A DNA stretch of 13,404 bases from Candidatus Omnitrophota bacterium (GTDB lineage: Bacteria > Omnitrophota > Gorgyraeia > 1-14-0-20-64-10 > JACQQZ01). A model generated the notes under the pieces. The model had not been told where the DNA came from, searched no databases, and was given only the letters and a program-made list of their open reading frames with translations. Of this stretch, positions 1 through 6,314 are shown piece after piece. Each line of letters begins with the position of its first letter. Position 1 is the stretch's first letter. The stretch is from the NCBI GenBank assembly GCA_016206635.1, contig JACQRF010000072.1, forward strand, positions 1 to 13,404, read 5' to 3'. Both the position numbers and the translations under genes were made by a program.

Positions 1-944
1 AGAAGCCGCTGGCGCGGGCGCTGCGGGAGAAGATCGCGCTGTTCTGCAACGTCGAGGTGGACGCGGTGATCCCGGCCCGCGACGTGCGGGATATCTACGA
101 GATCCCGTTGGTGTTCCGCGACGCCGGGCTCGACGACACGATCCTGCGCCTGCTGGAGCTCAAGCCGGAGCGGGGCCACGACTTGAAGGAGTGGGAACAG
201 CGCGTGGTGCGCCCGGCGCTGGAGCCGGCTCACACGGTGCGGGTGGCCGTCGTCGGTAAATACATCGAGCTGCCGGACGCGTACAAATCCATCTACGAGG
301 CGCTGCGGCACGGCGGCATCGCCAACGATACCCGCGTTGAAATCAAGCGGGTGGAAGCGGAGAAATTGGAAGGGGCGGGGGGACCGGAGCGCGCGCTCAA
401 AGACGTGCACGGGATTCTCGTGCCCGGGGGGTTCGGGTACCGCGGGATCGAGGGCAAGATCCGGGCGGTGCAGTACGCGCGCGAGCACGGCGTGCCGTAC
501 TTCGGCATTTGTCTTGGGATGCAGTGCGCGACGATCGAGTTCGCCCAGCACGTCCTCGGGTGGAAAGGGGCCAACTCGACGGAATTCAACAAGGACACGC
601 CGTACCCGGTCATCTCCCTGTTGGCGGAGCAGCGCAAGGTGAAGCAGCTCGGCGGCACCATGCGGCTCGGGGCGCAGCCGTGCCAGGTGCGCCGCGGGAC
701 CCGGGCGCATGCGGCGTACCGCGAGGCGCGCGTTGCCGAGCGCCACCGCCACCGGTACGAGTTCAACGGGGCGTACAAAACCTCGTTTGAGGCGCAGGGG
801 TTCGTGGTGTCCGGTTATCTGCCCGGCAAACGGCTCGTCGAGATCATCGAACTGAGAGATCACCCATGGTTCGTCGGGTGCCAGTTTCACCCGGAGCTGA
901 AGTCCAAGCCGGACCGCTGCCGACTTCCCAGCCAGGGCGGCGTC
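1..944 (+). CDS. pyrG: CTP synthase, C-terminal part (5' end outside window; own stop codon lost)
   Basis: CTP synthase aminates UTP to CTP in the cytoplasm using ammonia from glutamine. The reading frame is already open at base 3 with a typical end of the synthetase domain (LREKIALFCNVE, then DAVIPARDV), so the start lies upstream. A class I glutamine amidotransferase domain follows from about base 237. Visible marks are GGFGYRG, the nucleophile Cys in GICLGMQ, ANSTEF, GGTMRLG, RHRHRYEFN and the His-Glu pair in QFHPE. The usual tail after HPE (S-x-P ... HPLF-x-x-F-x-x-AA-stop) is missing. After KSKP the frame reads DRCRLPSQGGV and continues into kdsA with no stop. In the +1 frame, bases 922-948 read ADFPARAAS-stop, which looks like the expected C terminus, with its TGA overlapping the kdsA ATG. 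I infer a small net deletion that shifted the frame, real or a sequencing error. The gene identity is certain; the 3' end is not. Confidence 0.93.
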
Positions 945-1778
945 ATGAGCTTGCCGGTGGTCCGTGAAGTGCGGGTCGGGCCGGTGACCGTCGGGGGCCG
1001 GGTGCCGTTCGCGCTGATCGCCGGTCCCGACGTGATCGAGAGCGAAGCCAGCGCGCTGCGCCATGCGGAACGGATCGCGGCCGTCGCCCGGCGCGCCGGC
1101 GTCCCGTATATCTTCAAGTGCAGCTACGATAAAGCCAACCGGACCAGCGGCCGGTCGTACCGCGGCCCCGGCCTGACCAAAGGGCTCGCGATCCTCGCCA
1201 AGGTCCGCCGCGCCATCGGTGTCCCGGTCACGAGCGACGTCCACGAGGTCGTCCAGGTGAAGCCGGCGGCGGCCGTCCTCGACCTCATCCAGGTGCCGGC
1301 GTTCCTCTCCCGGCAGACCGATCTCCTCGTCGCCGTCGCCAAGACGGGCAAGCCGGTCAACGTCAAGAAAGGGCAGTTCCTTGCCCCGTGGGACATGAAG
1401 ACCGTCGTCGAGAAATTGGAGCGGGCCGGCGCGCGGAAGATTCTGCTCACGGAGCGGGGGACGACGTTCGGCTACAACCGGCTCGTCAACGACATGACGG
1501 CATTGCCGCAGCTCAGGGCCTTCGGCTATCCCGTGTTCTTCGACGCGGGCCACTCGACCCAGCAGCCGGGCGGGCTCGGCAAGGCGTCCGGCGGCACGCG
1601 GGCCTTTATTCCGGTCTTAGCTCGTGCAGGGGTGGCGGCCGGCTGCGACGGGGTGTTCGTGGAGGTCCACGAGCACCCGGCCCGCGCCCTCTGCGACGGC
1701 CCCAGCTCCCTCCCGCTCAAAAACCTTCCTGCGCTCCTCGCCCAGCTCCTCTCGCTCGCGACCCTCCTTAGACGGTAA
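945..1778 (+). CDS. kdsA: 3-deoxy-8-phosphooctulonate (Kdo-8-P) synthase
   Basis: Condenses phosphoenolpyruvate with arabinose-5-phosphate to Kdo-8-phosphate, the first committed Kdo step for LPS (cytoplasmic TIM barrel). The 277-aa length matches the family. Visible motifs are IAGPDVIES (26-33 region), FKCSYDKANR, TSDVH, KKGQFLAPWDM, LTERGTTFGYN, DAGHSTQQPGG, and EVH followed by ALCDGPSSLPL. His203, Glu240 and Asp251 have the same mutual spacing as the metal ligands His185, Glu222 and Asp233 of the Aquifex enzyme. The fourth ligand position (Cys in metallo-enzymes, Asn in metal-independent ones) is Asp29 here. The start ATG at 945 sits in an ATGA that would overlap a restored pyrG stop, with a weak AGGG at 934-937. 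As the sequence stands, the pyrG frame runs straight into it, so a fusion protein is also possible. The accessory block begins just after the gene. Confidence 0.93.
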   Translation: MSLPVVREVRVGPVTVGGRVPFALIAGPDVIESEASALRHAERIAAVARRAGVPYIFKCSYDKANRTSGRSYRGPGLTKGLAILAKVRRAIGVPVTSDVHEVVQVKPAAAVLDLIQVPAFLSRQTDLLVAVAKTGKPVNVKKGQFLAPWDMKTVVEKLERAGARKILLTERGTTFGYNRLVNDMTALPQLRAFGYPVFFDAGHSTQQPGGLGKASGGTRAFIPVLARAGVAAGCDGVFVEVHEHPARALCDGPSSLPLKNLPALLAQLLSLATLLRR

Positions 1779-1835
1779 GTCTACGGGAGTCCCGCTCCGC
1801 GGGGCCGCCATCCCCCGCCGCTGATTCTTTGCCAC

Positions 1836-1862
1836 TTTGACCTCGCAATTTGCGAAGTCAAA
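1836..1862. repeat. 27-bp near-perfect palindrome upstream of the methyltransferase promoter
   Basis: The left arm TTTGACCTCGCAA (1836-1848), a single central T and the right arm TTGCGAAGTCAAA (1850-1862) pair at 12 of 13 positions. No T-run follows, so it does not look like a rho-independent terminator for kdsA. Its TTTGAC/GTCAAA ends recur at 1871-1876 and, with one change, in the palindrome over the promoter. I read it as a likely protein-binding site, most simply for the HTH domain of the methyltransferase encoded just downstream. The function is inferred. Confidence 0.6.
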
Positions 1863-1866
1863 CCCG

Positions 1867-1910
1867 TGACGTCAAAGGATCGGCACGTATGGTTGACAAA
1901 ATCAGTCAAC
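1867..1910. promoter_or_regulatory. GAC/GTC operator cluster over the methyltransferase promoter
   Basis: Two further palindromes follow the 27-bp one. TGACGTCA at 1867-1874 is a perfect 8-bp palindrome. GTTGAC at 1892-1897 and GTCAAC at 1905-1910 form perfect 6-bp arms around a 7-bp centre. The second one covers the -35 box and most of the spacer of the promoter, where a bound protein would block RNA polymerase. Controller proteins of many restriction-modification systems bind tandem palindromes with GAC...GTC ends. Here the XRE-type domain of the methyltransferase is the natural ligand. The repeats are seen directly; the binding is inferred. Confidence 0.55.
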
Positions 1911-1920
1911 CTGCTACAAT
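1893..1920 (+). promoter_or_regulatory. Sigma-70 promoter of the restriction-modification operon
   Basis: TTGACA at 1893-1898 matches the -35 consensus fully. TACAAT at 1915-1920 matches the -10 box at 5 of 6 positions. The spacer is 16 bp. Transcription should start near 1927, about 26 bases before the GTG start at 1953. This makes the upstream ATG at 1866, which precedes the promoter, an unlikely start. Confidence 0.8.
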
Positions 1921-1952
1921 GTGGACGATTTCAATTTTCAGGGGAGGCCGTC

Positions 1953-3179
1953 GTGGATTTTGCCCATCAACTTCGAGTCCTTCGGAAGTCCAAACAGATC
2001 AGTCTCCGCGAGCTCTCGAAGCGCTTGCGATACGATCGGGCTTACTTGAGTCGCGTGGAGAACGGGGCCTCCCCCTCCGATGAACTCATCAAGGCTACAG
2101 CGACATTCTTCCGCGTGTCGGAACGAAAATTGCGGCTGGCTGCCGGCAAGTTTCCCAAAGACATCCTCAACATCCTTTCACACTATCCGACAGAAGCCGC
2201 CTCCATCCTTCGTGAGTCGTTGGGGGTTTATCACGCGAACGGCGATTTGTTCAGTGGACCAGTCGAGACCAATGGCTATGTCCCTCGCCACGCACAACGG
2301 GACGACAACAAATTCCTCAACCGGATTCTCCAAGGCGATTGTCTGCACGTGTTGAGTCAGCTGCCCGCGGCGTCTGTGGATTTCATCGTCACCTCACCCC
2401 CCTACGCGGATAATCGTCGTGGGACGTACGAGGGGGTCCCCCCGGAGCGGTACGTCGCGTGGTTTCTCCCAATCACCCAGCAACTCAAGCGCGTCCTCAA
2501 ACCCAGAGGATCGTTCGTGCTGAATATCAAGGAGCGGGTCGTAAATGGCGAGCGCCACACCTACGTCCTTGACCTGATCCTCCGCATGCGGGCTCAAGGG
2601 TGGCGGTGGGTGGAAGAATATATCTGGCACAAGAAAAATTGCTATCCAGGGTACTGGCCCAACCGGTTCCGAGATGCGTGGGAGCGTTGCCTCCATTTCT
2701 CCTTGCAGAAAGAATTCCGAATGTTCCAGGACGCCGTCATGGTTCCGATGGGTGATTGGCGGGTTAGCCGGTTGCGCAACTTGAGCGACACCGACCAGCG
2801 CCGAGACAATTCCCGTGTGCAAAGCGGGTTCGGCAAGCGGATTGCCAATTGGTTGGGGCGCGAGAAGGCGTATCCGACCAACGTCCTTCACATGGCAACC
2901 GAGTGCGCGAACCGCGGCCACAGCGCGACGTTCCCGGTGGCGTTGCCCGAGTGGTTCCTCAAGTTGTTCACCAAATCCGGCGATGTCGTGCTCGATCCTT
3001 TCATGGGTTCTGGCACCACCGCGGTGGCTTGCGTCAGGAACGGCCGTCATTTCGTTGGGATCGAGATCAATCCAACCTACCGGAAGCTGGCCGAAGACCG
3101 GATCAACATTGCGCGCACCCAATTGCCGACGGACCCCCATCGCCATGCCACACTCACCCTCCAGCCCCAGAAAATTTGA
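1953..3179 (+). CDS. HTH (XRE)-fused type II DNA methyltransferase, N4-cytosine/N6-adenine beta-like
   Basis: Transfers a methyl group from SAM to an exocyclic amino group of DNA, protecting the host from the endonuclease encoded next to it. The GTG at 1953 is chosen because GGGGAGG (1941-1947) lies 5 bases upstream and a consensus promoter lies before that; the product is 408 aa. Residues about 6-60 form an XRE-type helix-turn-helix (ISLRELSKRL, YLSRVENGASPS). The methyltransferase domain follows: GDCL (128-131), catalytic motif IV TSPPY (147-151), LKPRGSFVLNIKE, and the SAM-binding motif DPFMGSGTT (348-356) near the C terminus with FVGIEINP after it. Motif IV before motif I is the beta-type order. 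SPPY is typical of N4-cytosine enzymes, but N6-adenine cannot be excluded. The HTH probably represses its own promoter. The last codon overlaps the endonuclease start. Base composition is visibly less G+C-rich than the flanking core genes, as expected for a transferred cassette. The target site is unknown. Confidence 0.88.
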   Translation: MDFAHQLRVLRKSKQISLRELSKRLRYDRAYLSRVENGASPSDELIKATATFFRVSERKLRLAAGKFPKDILNILSHYPTEAASILRESLGVYHANGDLFSGPVETNGYVPRHAQRDDNKFLNRILQGDCLHVLSQLPAASVDFIVTSPPYADNRRGTYEGVPPERYVAWFLPITQQLKRVLKPRGSFVLNIKERVVNGERHTYVLDLILRMRAQGWRWVEEYIWHKKNCYPGYWPNRFRDAWERCLHFSLQKEFRMFQDAVMVPMGDWRVSRLRNLSDTDQRRDNSRVQSGFGKRIANWLGREKAYPTNVLHMATECANRGHSATFPVALPEWFLKLFTKSGDVVLDPFMGSGTTAVACVRNGRHFVGIEINPTYRKLAEDRINIARTQLPTDPHRHATLTLQPQKI

Positions 3180-3919
3180 TGCGTCAATTTCGGAGACGAC
3201 CACTACTTCGTTTTGTGGCAGAGAAGGTCGAGGAATTCCACGACTGGCGCTTCAAGAAACTTGTGGGGCTTCGGCTCGATGACGTGTTACGCAAAAAGAA
3301 CCCCTATTTGTTCAAAGCCAAGGCGCTCGAGACCGCTCAGGATCTGGTGAAATCTGTGGTAGACGCACACCTCTCCTCGCAGGAGGAAACCGCTTTCGGA
3401 GATTTGTTGGAAGAGGTGGCACGTTTCGTTTCGCAGGCCGCGTGTGGAGGCCGCAAGAGTTCGTCCCCCGGCATTGATCTTGAGTTCGCGCGGGATGGCG
3501 CCTGCTATCTCGTCTCGATCAAATCGGGACCGAACTGGGGAAACAGCCAACAGGTAAAACGGCTGGAGGATAATTTCCGTCGGGCCGCCATGACTCTCCG
3601 AACCAACAAGGCGGTGAAAACTATCGTGGCGGTTGAGGGTTGTTGCTATGGTAAGGATGACCATCCAGATAAGGGTGCGCGCTTCAAATATTGCGGGCAG
3701 CGGTTCTGGGAATTTCTCTCCGGCGATCCCGCTCTCTATCTCAAGATCATTGAACCCATGGGGCAAGTGGCCAGGCAGAGAACCGTCGATTTTCTGGAGG
3801 AGTACGGCAAGGTCATCAACAAATTCACCATTGAGTTCGGCAAGGAATATTGCAGACCCGACGGCACGATCATGTGGAAAAGACTTCTCAACTTCAACTC
3901 CGGCAAGGCGTCGAGATAG
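3179..3919 (+). CDS. Type II restriction endonuclease, PmeII-like
   Basis: Predicted to cut unmethylated DNA at the site protected by the preceding methyltransferase. The ATG at 3179 shares its A with the methyltransferase TGA (TGATG), so translation is coupled; the product is 246 aa. The core is GIDLEF (98-103), then YLVSIKSGPNWGNS (110-123) and RLEDNF, which looks like a PD-(D/E)XK nuclease with Asp100 and Lys115. The acidic residue expected two before the Lys is Ser113. A Glu at 130 could stand in, as described for Cfr10I/NgoMIV-type enzymes. Further conserved-looking blocks are VAVEGCCYGKDD, FKYCGQRFWEFLSGD and LYLKIIEPMG. The resemblance to the PmeII family is from memory of that family's SIKSGPNWGNS and YCGQRFWE blocks, so the family name is less certain than the restriction role. 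No separate controller gene is present. Confidence 0.8.
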   Translation: MRQFRRRPLLRFVAEKVEEFHDWRFKKLVGLRLDDVLRKKNPYLFKAKALETAQDLVKSVVDAHLSSQEETAFGDLLEEVARFVSQAACGGRKSSSPGIDLEFARDGACYLVSIKSGPNWGNSQQVKRLEDNFRRAAMTLRTNKAVKTIVAVEGCCYGKDDHPDKGARFKYCGQRFWEFLSGDPALYLKIIEPMGQVARQRTVDFLEEYGKVINKFTIEFGKEYCRPDGTIMWKRLLNFNSGKASR

Positions 3920-3928
3920 GCCGAGGAA

Positions 3929-3944
3929 GTCCAGCCCCCTGGAC
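3929..3944 (+). repeat. Small hairpin after the endonuclease gene
   Basis: GTCCAG (3929-3934), CCCC loop and CTGGAC (3939-3944) give a perfect 6-bp stem ten bases after the endonuclease stop. No T-run follows, so at best it is a weak or rho-assisted terminator. Confidence 0.35.
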
Positions 3945-4008
3945 GAGAACCCAATTCGTTAGCTGTCGCTCCCGCCCGCCGTTACTGGCTGTAGCTGGCC
4001 GTGAATTC

Positions 4009-4049
4009 AACACTGCAAATTTAACTTTACATATTAAATTTGCAGTGTT
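4009..4049. promoter_or_regulatory. Perfect 16-bp inverted repeat and possible promoter upstream of the AAA ATPase
   Basis: AACACTGCAAATTTAA (4009-4024) and TTAAATTTGCAGTGTT (4034-4049) are exact reverse complements around a 9-base centre. The right arm ends 12 bases before the ATPase ATG. TTTACA in the centre (4026-4031) could be a -35 box, with a poor -10 candidate TACTGT at 4049-4054 after 17 bp. There is no Shine-Dalgarno between the repeat and the ATG, so the message may be leaderless. The A+T-rich repeat stands out sharply from the surroundings. It may be an operator or an RNA hairpin; the position argues for control of the ATPase gene. Confidence 0.6.
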
Positions 4050-4061
4050 ACTGTATTTGCT

Positions 4062-5285
4062 ATGAAACCCCGCATGCTGGCTCATGCCCTCCGGCGGGCG
4101 CTGAGATCGTTCCCGGCGGTCGTCGTCACCGGCCCGCGCCAATCGGGCAAGACGACCCTCCTGAAGGCGTTGTACTCGAAGACCCATCGGTTCGTCAGCT
4201 TGGAGGATATGGACGTTCGGCGCCGGGCAAAGGACGATCCCCTCGCGTTCCTGGAGGCCCATCCTCCGCCGGTCATCATTGATAAGATCCAATACGCGCC
4301 GGACCTCCTCTCCTATGTCAAGACCCGGATTGATCAACGCCGGACGCCCGGCCGGTGGTTGTTCACCGGGTCGCAGAACTTTGTGGTGATGCAAGGGGTC
4401 AGCCAGTCGTTGGCGGGGCGGGCGGCGGTCCTCTCCCTGTTGCCGTTCTCACTCATGGAGCGGACAGGGCGCGGCGAGGAGACGCAGGGGGTGGCGGAAT
4501 GGCTTCGCGAGCTGGGCCGGCCCACCCTCCCGCCGGTTCGGCTGTCGCTCAGCGACGTCCTCCTGCGGGGCAGCTACCCGGAGATCGCTTCCAAGCGGTC
4601 GGTGGACCGCCAGCTCTGGTGCGGGTCGTACATCGCCACCTACCTGGAGCGCGATCTGAGAAACCTCGCCCAGATCGGCGACCTCAGCCAGTTCGAGCGG
4701 TTCCTGCGGCTCTGCGCGGCGCGCACGGGACAACTCTTGGATTTGACGGCGTTCGCCAACGAGATCGGCGTGAGCGTGACAACCGCCAAGCGATGGCTGT
4801 CCATCCTGGAAGCCAGCTACCAGATCTACCTGCTCTACCCCTACTACAAGAATATTGGCAAACGGCTGGTCAAACGTCCCAAGCTCTATCTGACGGATAC
4901 CGGGCTGGCGTCGTACCTGCTCGGCCTCCATGATGCCGAGGCGTTGCAGAACGGCCCGAGTTTTGGTCCGCTCTTCGAAACGCTGGTGGTGACGGAGATG
5001 CTGAAACGGTTCCTGCACGCCGGCCAGATGCCCTCCATATACTATCTCCGGACGCGGGATGGTCTGGAGGTTGACCTGGTGATCGAGTTGAATCAGCAGC
5101 TCCATCTTTTTGAGATCAAGAGCGCGATGACGATCGTTCCGAAGCATGCAGCGTCCCTACGGCGCCTCACAGACACCCTGGGGTCCTCGGTCGGCACCGC
5201 CGGTATCATTTCCGCGTCGTCCGAGACGTTCCCGTTGTCCCGGACCATCACCAATTACGGGTGGCGCCAGGCGTTGGTGCGTTAG
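4062..5285 (+). CDS. AAA-type ATPase with C-terminal DUF4143 (PD-(D/E)XK-like) domain
   Basis: This 407-aa protein has the layout of the widespread but poorly understood ATPase + DUF4143 family. The N-terminal AAA domain has Walker A GPRQSGKTTL (24-33), a Walker B strand PVIIDKIQY (70-78) and sensor-1-like FTGSQN. The middle (YLERDLRNL, the helical stretch with AFANEIGVSVTTAKRW, KLYLTDTGLASYLLG) is typical of the family. The C-terminal part FETLVVTEM, EVDLVIE (336 on) and FEIKSA (350 on) resembles a PD-(D/E)XK nuclease core with Glu336, Asp338, Glu351 and Lys353. The Walker B motif normally reads DEIQ; here the catalytic Glu is Lys75 (AAG at 4284-4286), so ATP hydrolysis may be impaired. It has its own upstream region and is not clearly in the restriction operon. 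Cellular role unknown; a mobile or defence-associated passenger is plausible. Confidence 0.85.
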   Translation: MKPRMLAHALRRALRSFPAVVVTGPRQSGKTTLLKALYSKTHRFVSLEDMDVRRRAKDDPLAFLEAHPPPVIIDKIQYAPDLLSYVKTRIDQRRTPGRWLFTGSQNFVVMQGVSQSLAGRAAVLSLLPFSLMERTGRGEETQGVAEWLRELGRPTLPPVRLSLSDVLLRGSYPEIASKRSVDRQLWCGSYIATYLERDLRNLAQIGDLSQFERFLRLCAARTGQLLDLTAFANEIGVSVTTAKRWLSILEASYQIYLLYPYYKNIGKRLVKRPKLYLTDTGLASYLLGLHDAEALQNGPSFGPLFETLVVTEMLKRFLHAGQMPSIYYLRTRDGLEVDLVIELNQQLHLFEIKSAMTIVPKHAASLRRLTDTLGSSVGTAGIISASSETFPLSRTITNYGWRQALVR

Positions 5286-5306
5286 GAAGGCAAGGCACGG
5301 CCGCTA

Positions 5307-5336
5307 TTGGTTGTAAACAAGTCGGTGTGGTATTCT
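5307..5336 (+). promoter_or_regulatory. Possible promoter for kdsD and the downstream LPS operon
   Basis: TGGTATTCT (5328-5336) looks like an extended -10 element (TGnTATxxT). TTGGTT at 5307-5312 is a fair -35 box at 18 bp. Transcription would begin at about 5343, on the kdsD ATG, giving a leaderless message. Because the accessory block separates kdsD from kdsA, a local promoter here would explain continued expression. The evidence is the motif match only. Confidence 0.4.
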
Positions 5337-5342
5337 GTGCCG

Positions 5343-6314
5343 ATGGCCACGAACGGCTTCGTCCGCCAGGGCCGCCGCGTCTTGCGGATGGAGGCGCGCG
5401 CCCTCGAGCGCCTGCGCCGACGCCTCGACCGCCGGTTCGTCCAGGGGGTCCAGCTCCTCCAGGCGTGCCAAGGCCGCGTCGTCGTCACCGGCATGGGTAA
5501 GCCGGGGTTGATCGCCCAGAAGATCTCCGCCACCCTCGCCTCGCTCGGCGTCCCGTCGCTGTGGCTGCATCCGGCGGAGGCGGCCCACGGGGACCTCGGC
5601 CGGGTGACCGCGCAGGATGTGGTCCTCGCCCTCTCCCAATCCGGTGAGACGGAGGAGGTGGTCCATTTCGCGGCAATCCTGGAGCGGATCGGCGCCACCC
5701 TCTTGGTCATGACCGGCAACCCCCGCTCGCGGCTCGCCCGCCGCGCCGATGTCGTGCTGGATACCGGCGTGGAGGAGGAAGCCGGCCCCGGCGGGCTCGT
5801 GCCGACCGCCTCGACGACGGCGATGCTGGCCCTCGGCGACGCGCTGGCGGTGACGCTGGCCGAGGCGAAAGGATTCCGGGCGGAAGATTTCGCGCGGCTC
5901 CATCCCGGCGGCAGTTTGGGTCGGCGCCTGTCGCTGACCGTCAAAGACCTGATGCGCACCGGCCCGGCCAACCCGATCGTCCGGCCGTCGGCGCCGGTCC
6001 AGCGCGTCTTGCTCGCCATCACCGCGGCGCGCGCCGGCTCGGCCACGGTCGTGGATGGGCGCGGCCGGCTGATTGGCCTGTTCACCGACGGCGATCTGCG
6101 GCGGCACCTGGCGCGCGACCCTCATGTGCTGCGCCGCCCGGTCCGCGCCGTGATGACGAAGCGTCCCAAGGCGGTGGCGCCGTCGTTGCTGGCCGTCGAG
6201 GCGCTCAAGATGTTGCGCGCCTACCGGATCGATGAAGTCCCGGTGGTGGACGCCGCGCAGCGGCCGGTGGGGCTCCTGGATGTCCAGGACCTGCTGAAGG
6301 CGGGGCTCGCATGA
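5343..6314 (+). CDS. kdsD: Arabinose-5-phosphate isomerase, KpsF/GutQ family
   Basis: Interconverts ribulose-5-phosphate and arabinose-5-phosphate, the substrate of KdsA. The ATG at 5343 gives 323 aa, close to the usual 320-330. A TTG at 5307 in the same frame would add 12 residues but lies inside the putative promoter and has no RBS. The N-terminal SIS sugar-isomerase domain shows VVVTGMGKPGLIAQKISATL, WLHPAEAAHGDLG, LSQSGETEEV, PTASTTAMLALGDALAV and FARLHPGGSLGRRL. Two CBS domains follow (from VKDLMRTG, and from VRAVMTKRPKAV to the C-terminal VGLLDVQDLLKAGLA). The more usual GMGKSG reads GMGKPG here. It is the first core gene after the inserted block and overlaps kdsC by four bases (ATGA), so the two should be translated together. 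Confidence 0.93.
   Translation: MATNGFVRQGRRVLRMEARALERLRRRLDRRFVQGVQLLQACQGRVVVTGMGKPGLIAQKISATLASLGVPSLWLHPAEAAHGDLGRVTAQDVVLALSQSGETEEVVHFAAILERIGATLLVMTGNPRSRLARRADVVLDTGVEEEAGPGGLVPTASTTAMLALGDALAVTLAEAKGFRAEDFARLHPGGSLGRRLSLTVKDLMRTGPANPIVRPSAPVQRVLLAITAARAGSATVVDGRGRLIGLFTDGDLRRHLARDPHVLRRPVRAVMTKRPKAVAPSLLAVEALKMLRAYRIDEVPVVDAAQRPVGLLDVQDLLKAGLA

Noticed and set aside
1791..1803. CCCGC-TCC-GCGGG hairpin just after kdsA as a terminator
   Set aside because: The stem is only 5 bp, there is no T-run, and such short G+C hairpins are expected by chance in this sequence.
1836..1862. The 27-bp palindrome as a rho-independent terminator of kdsA
   Set aside because: No T-run follows the stem, and related GAC/GTC half-sites recur over the next promoter, which fits an operator better.
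1866..1952. A start at 1866 that would extend the methyltransferase by 29 residues
   Set aside because: It lies upstream of the consensus promoter and has no RBS; the GTG at 1953 has GGGGAGG at 5 bases and follows the -10 box.
5307..5342. A TTG start for kdsD at 5307
   Set aside because: It has no ribosome-binding site and overlaps the likely promoter; the ATG at 5343 gives the normal family length.
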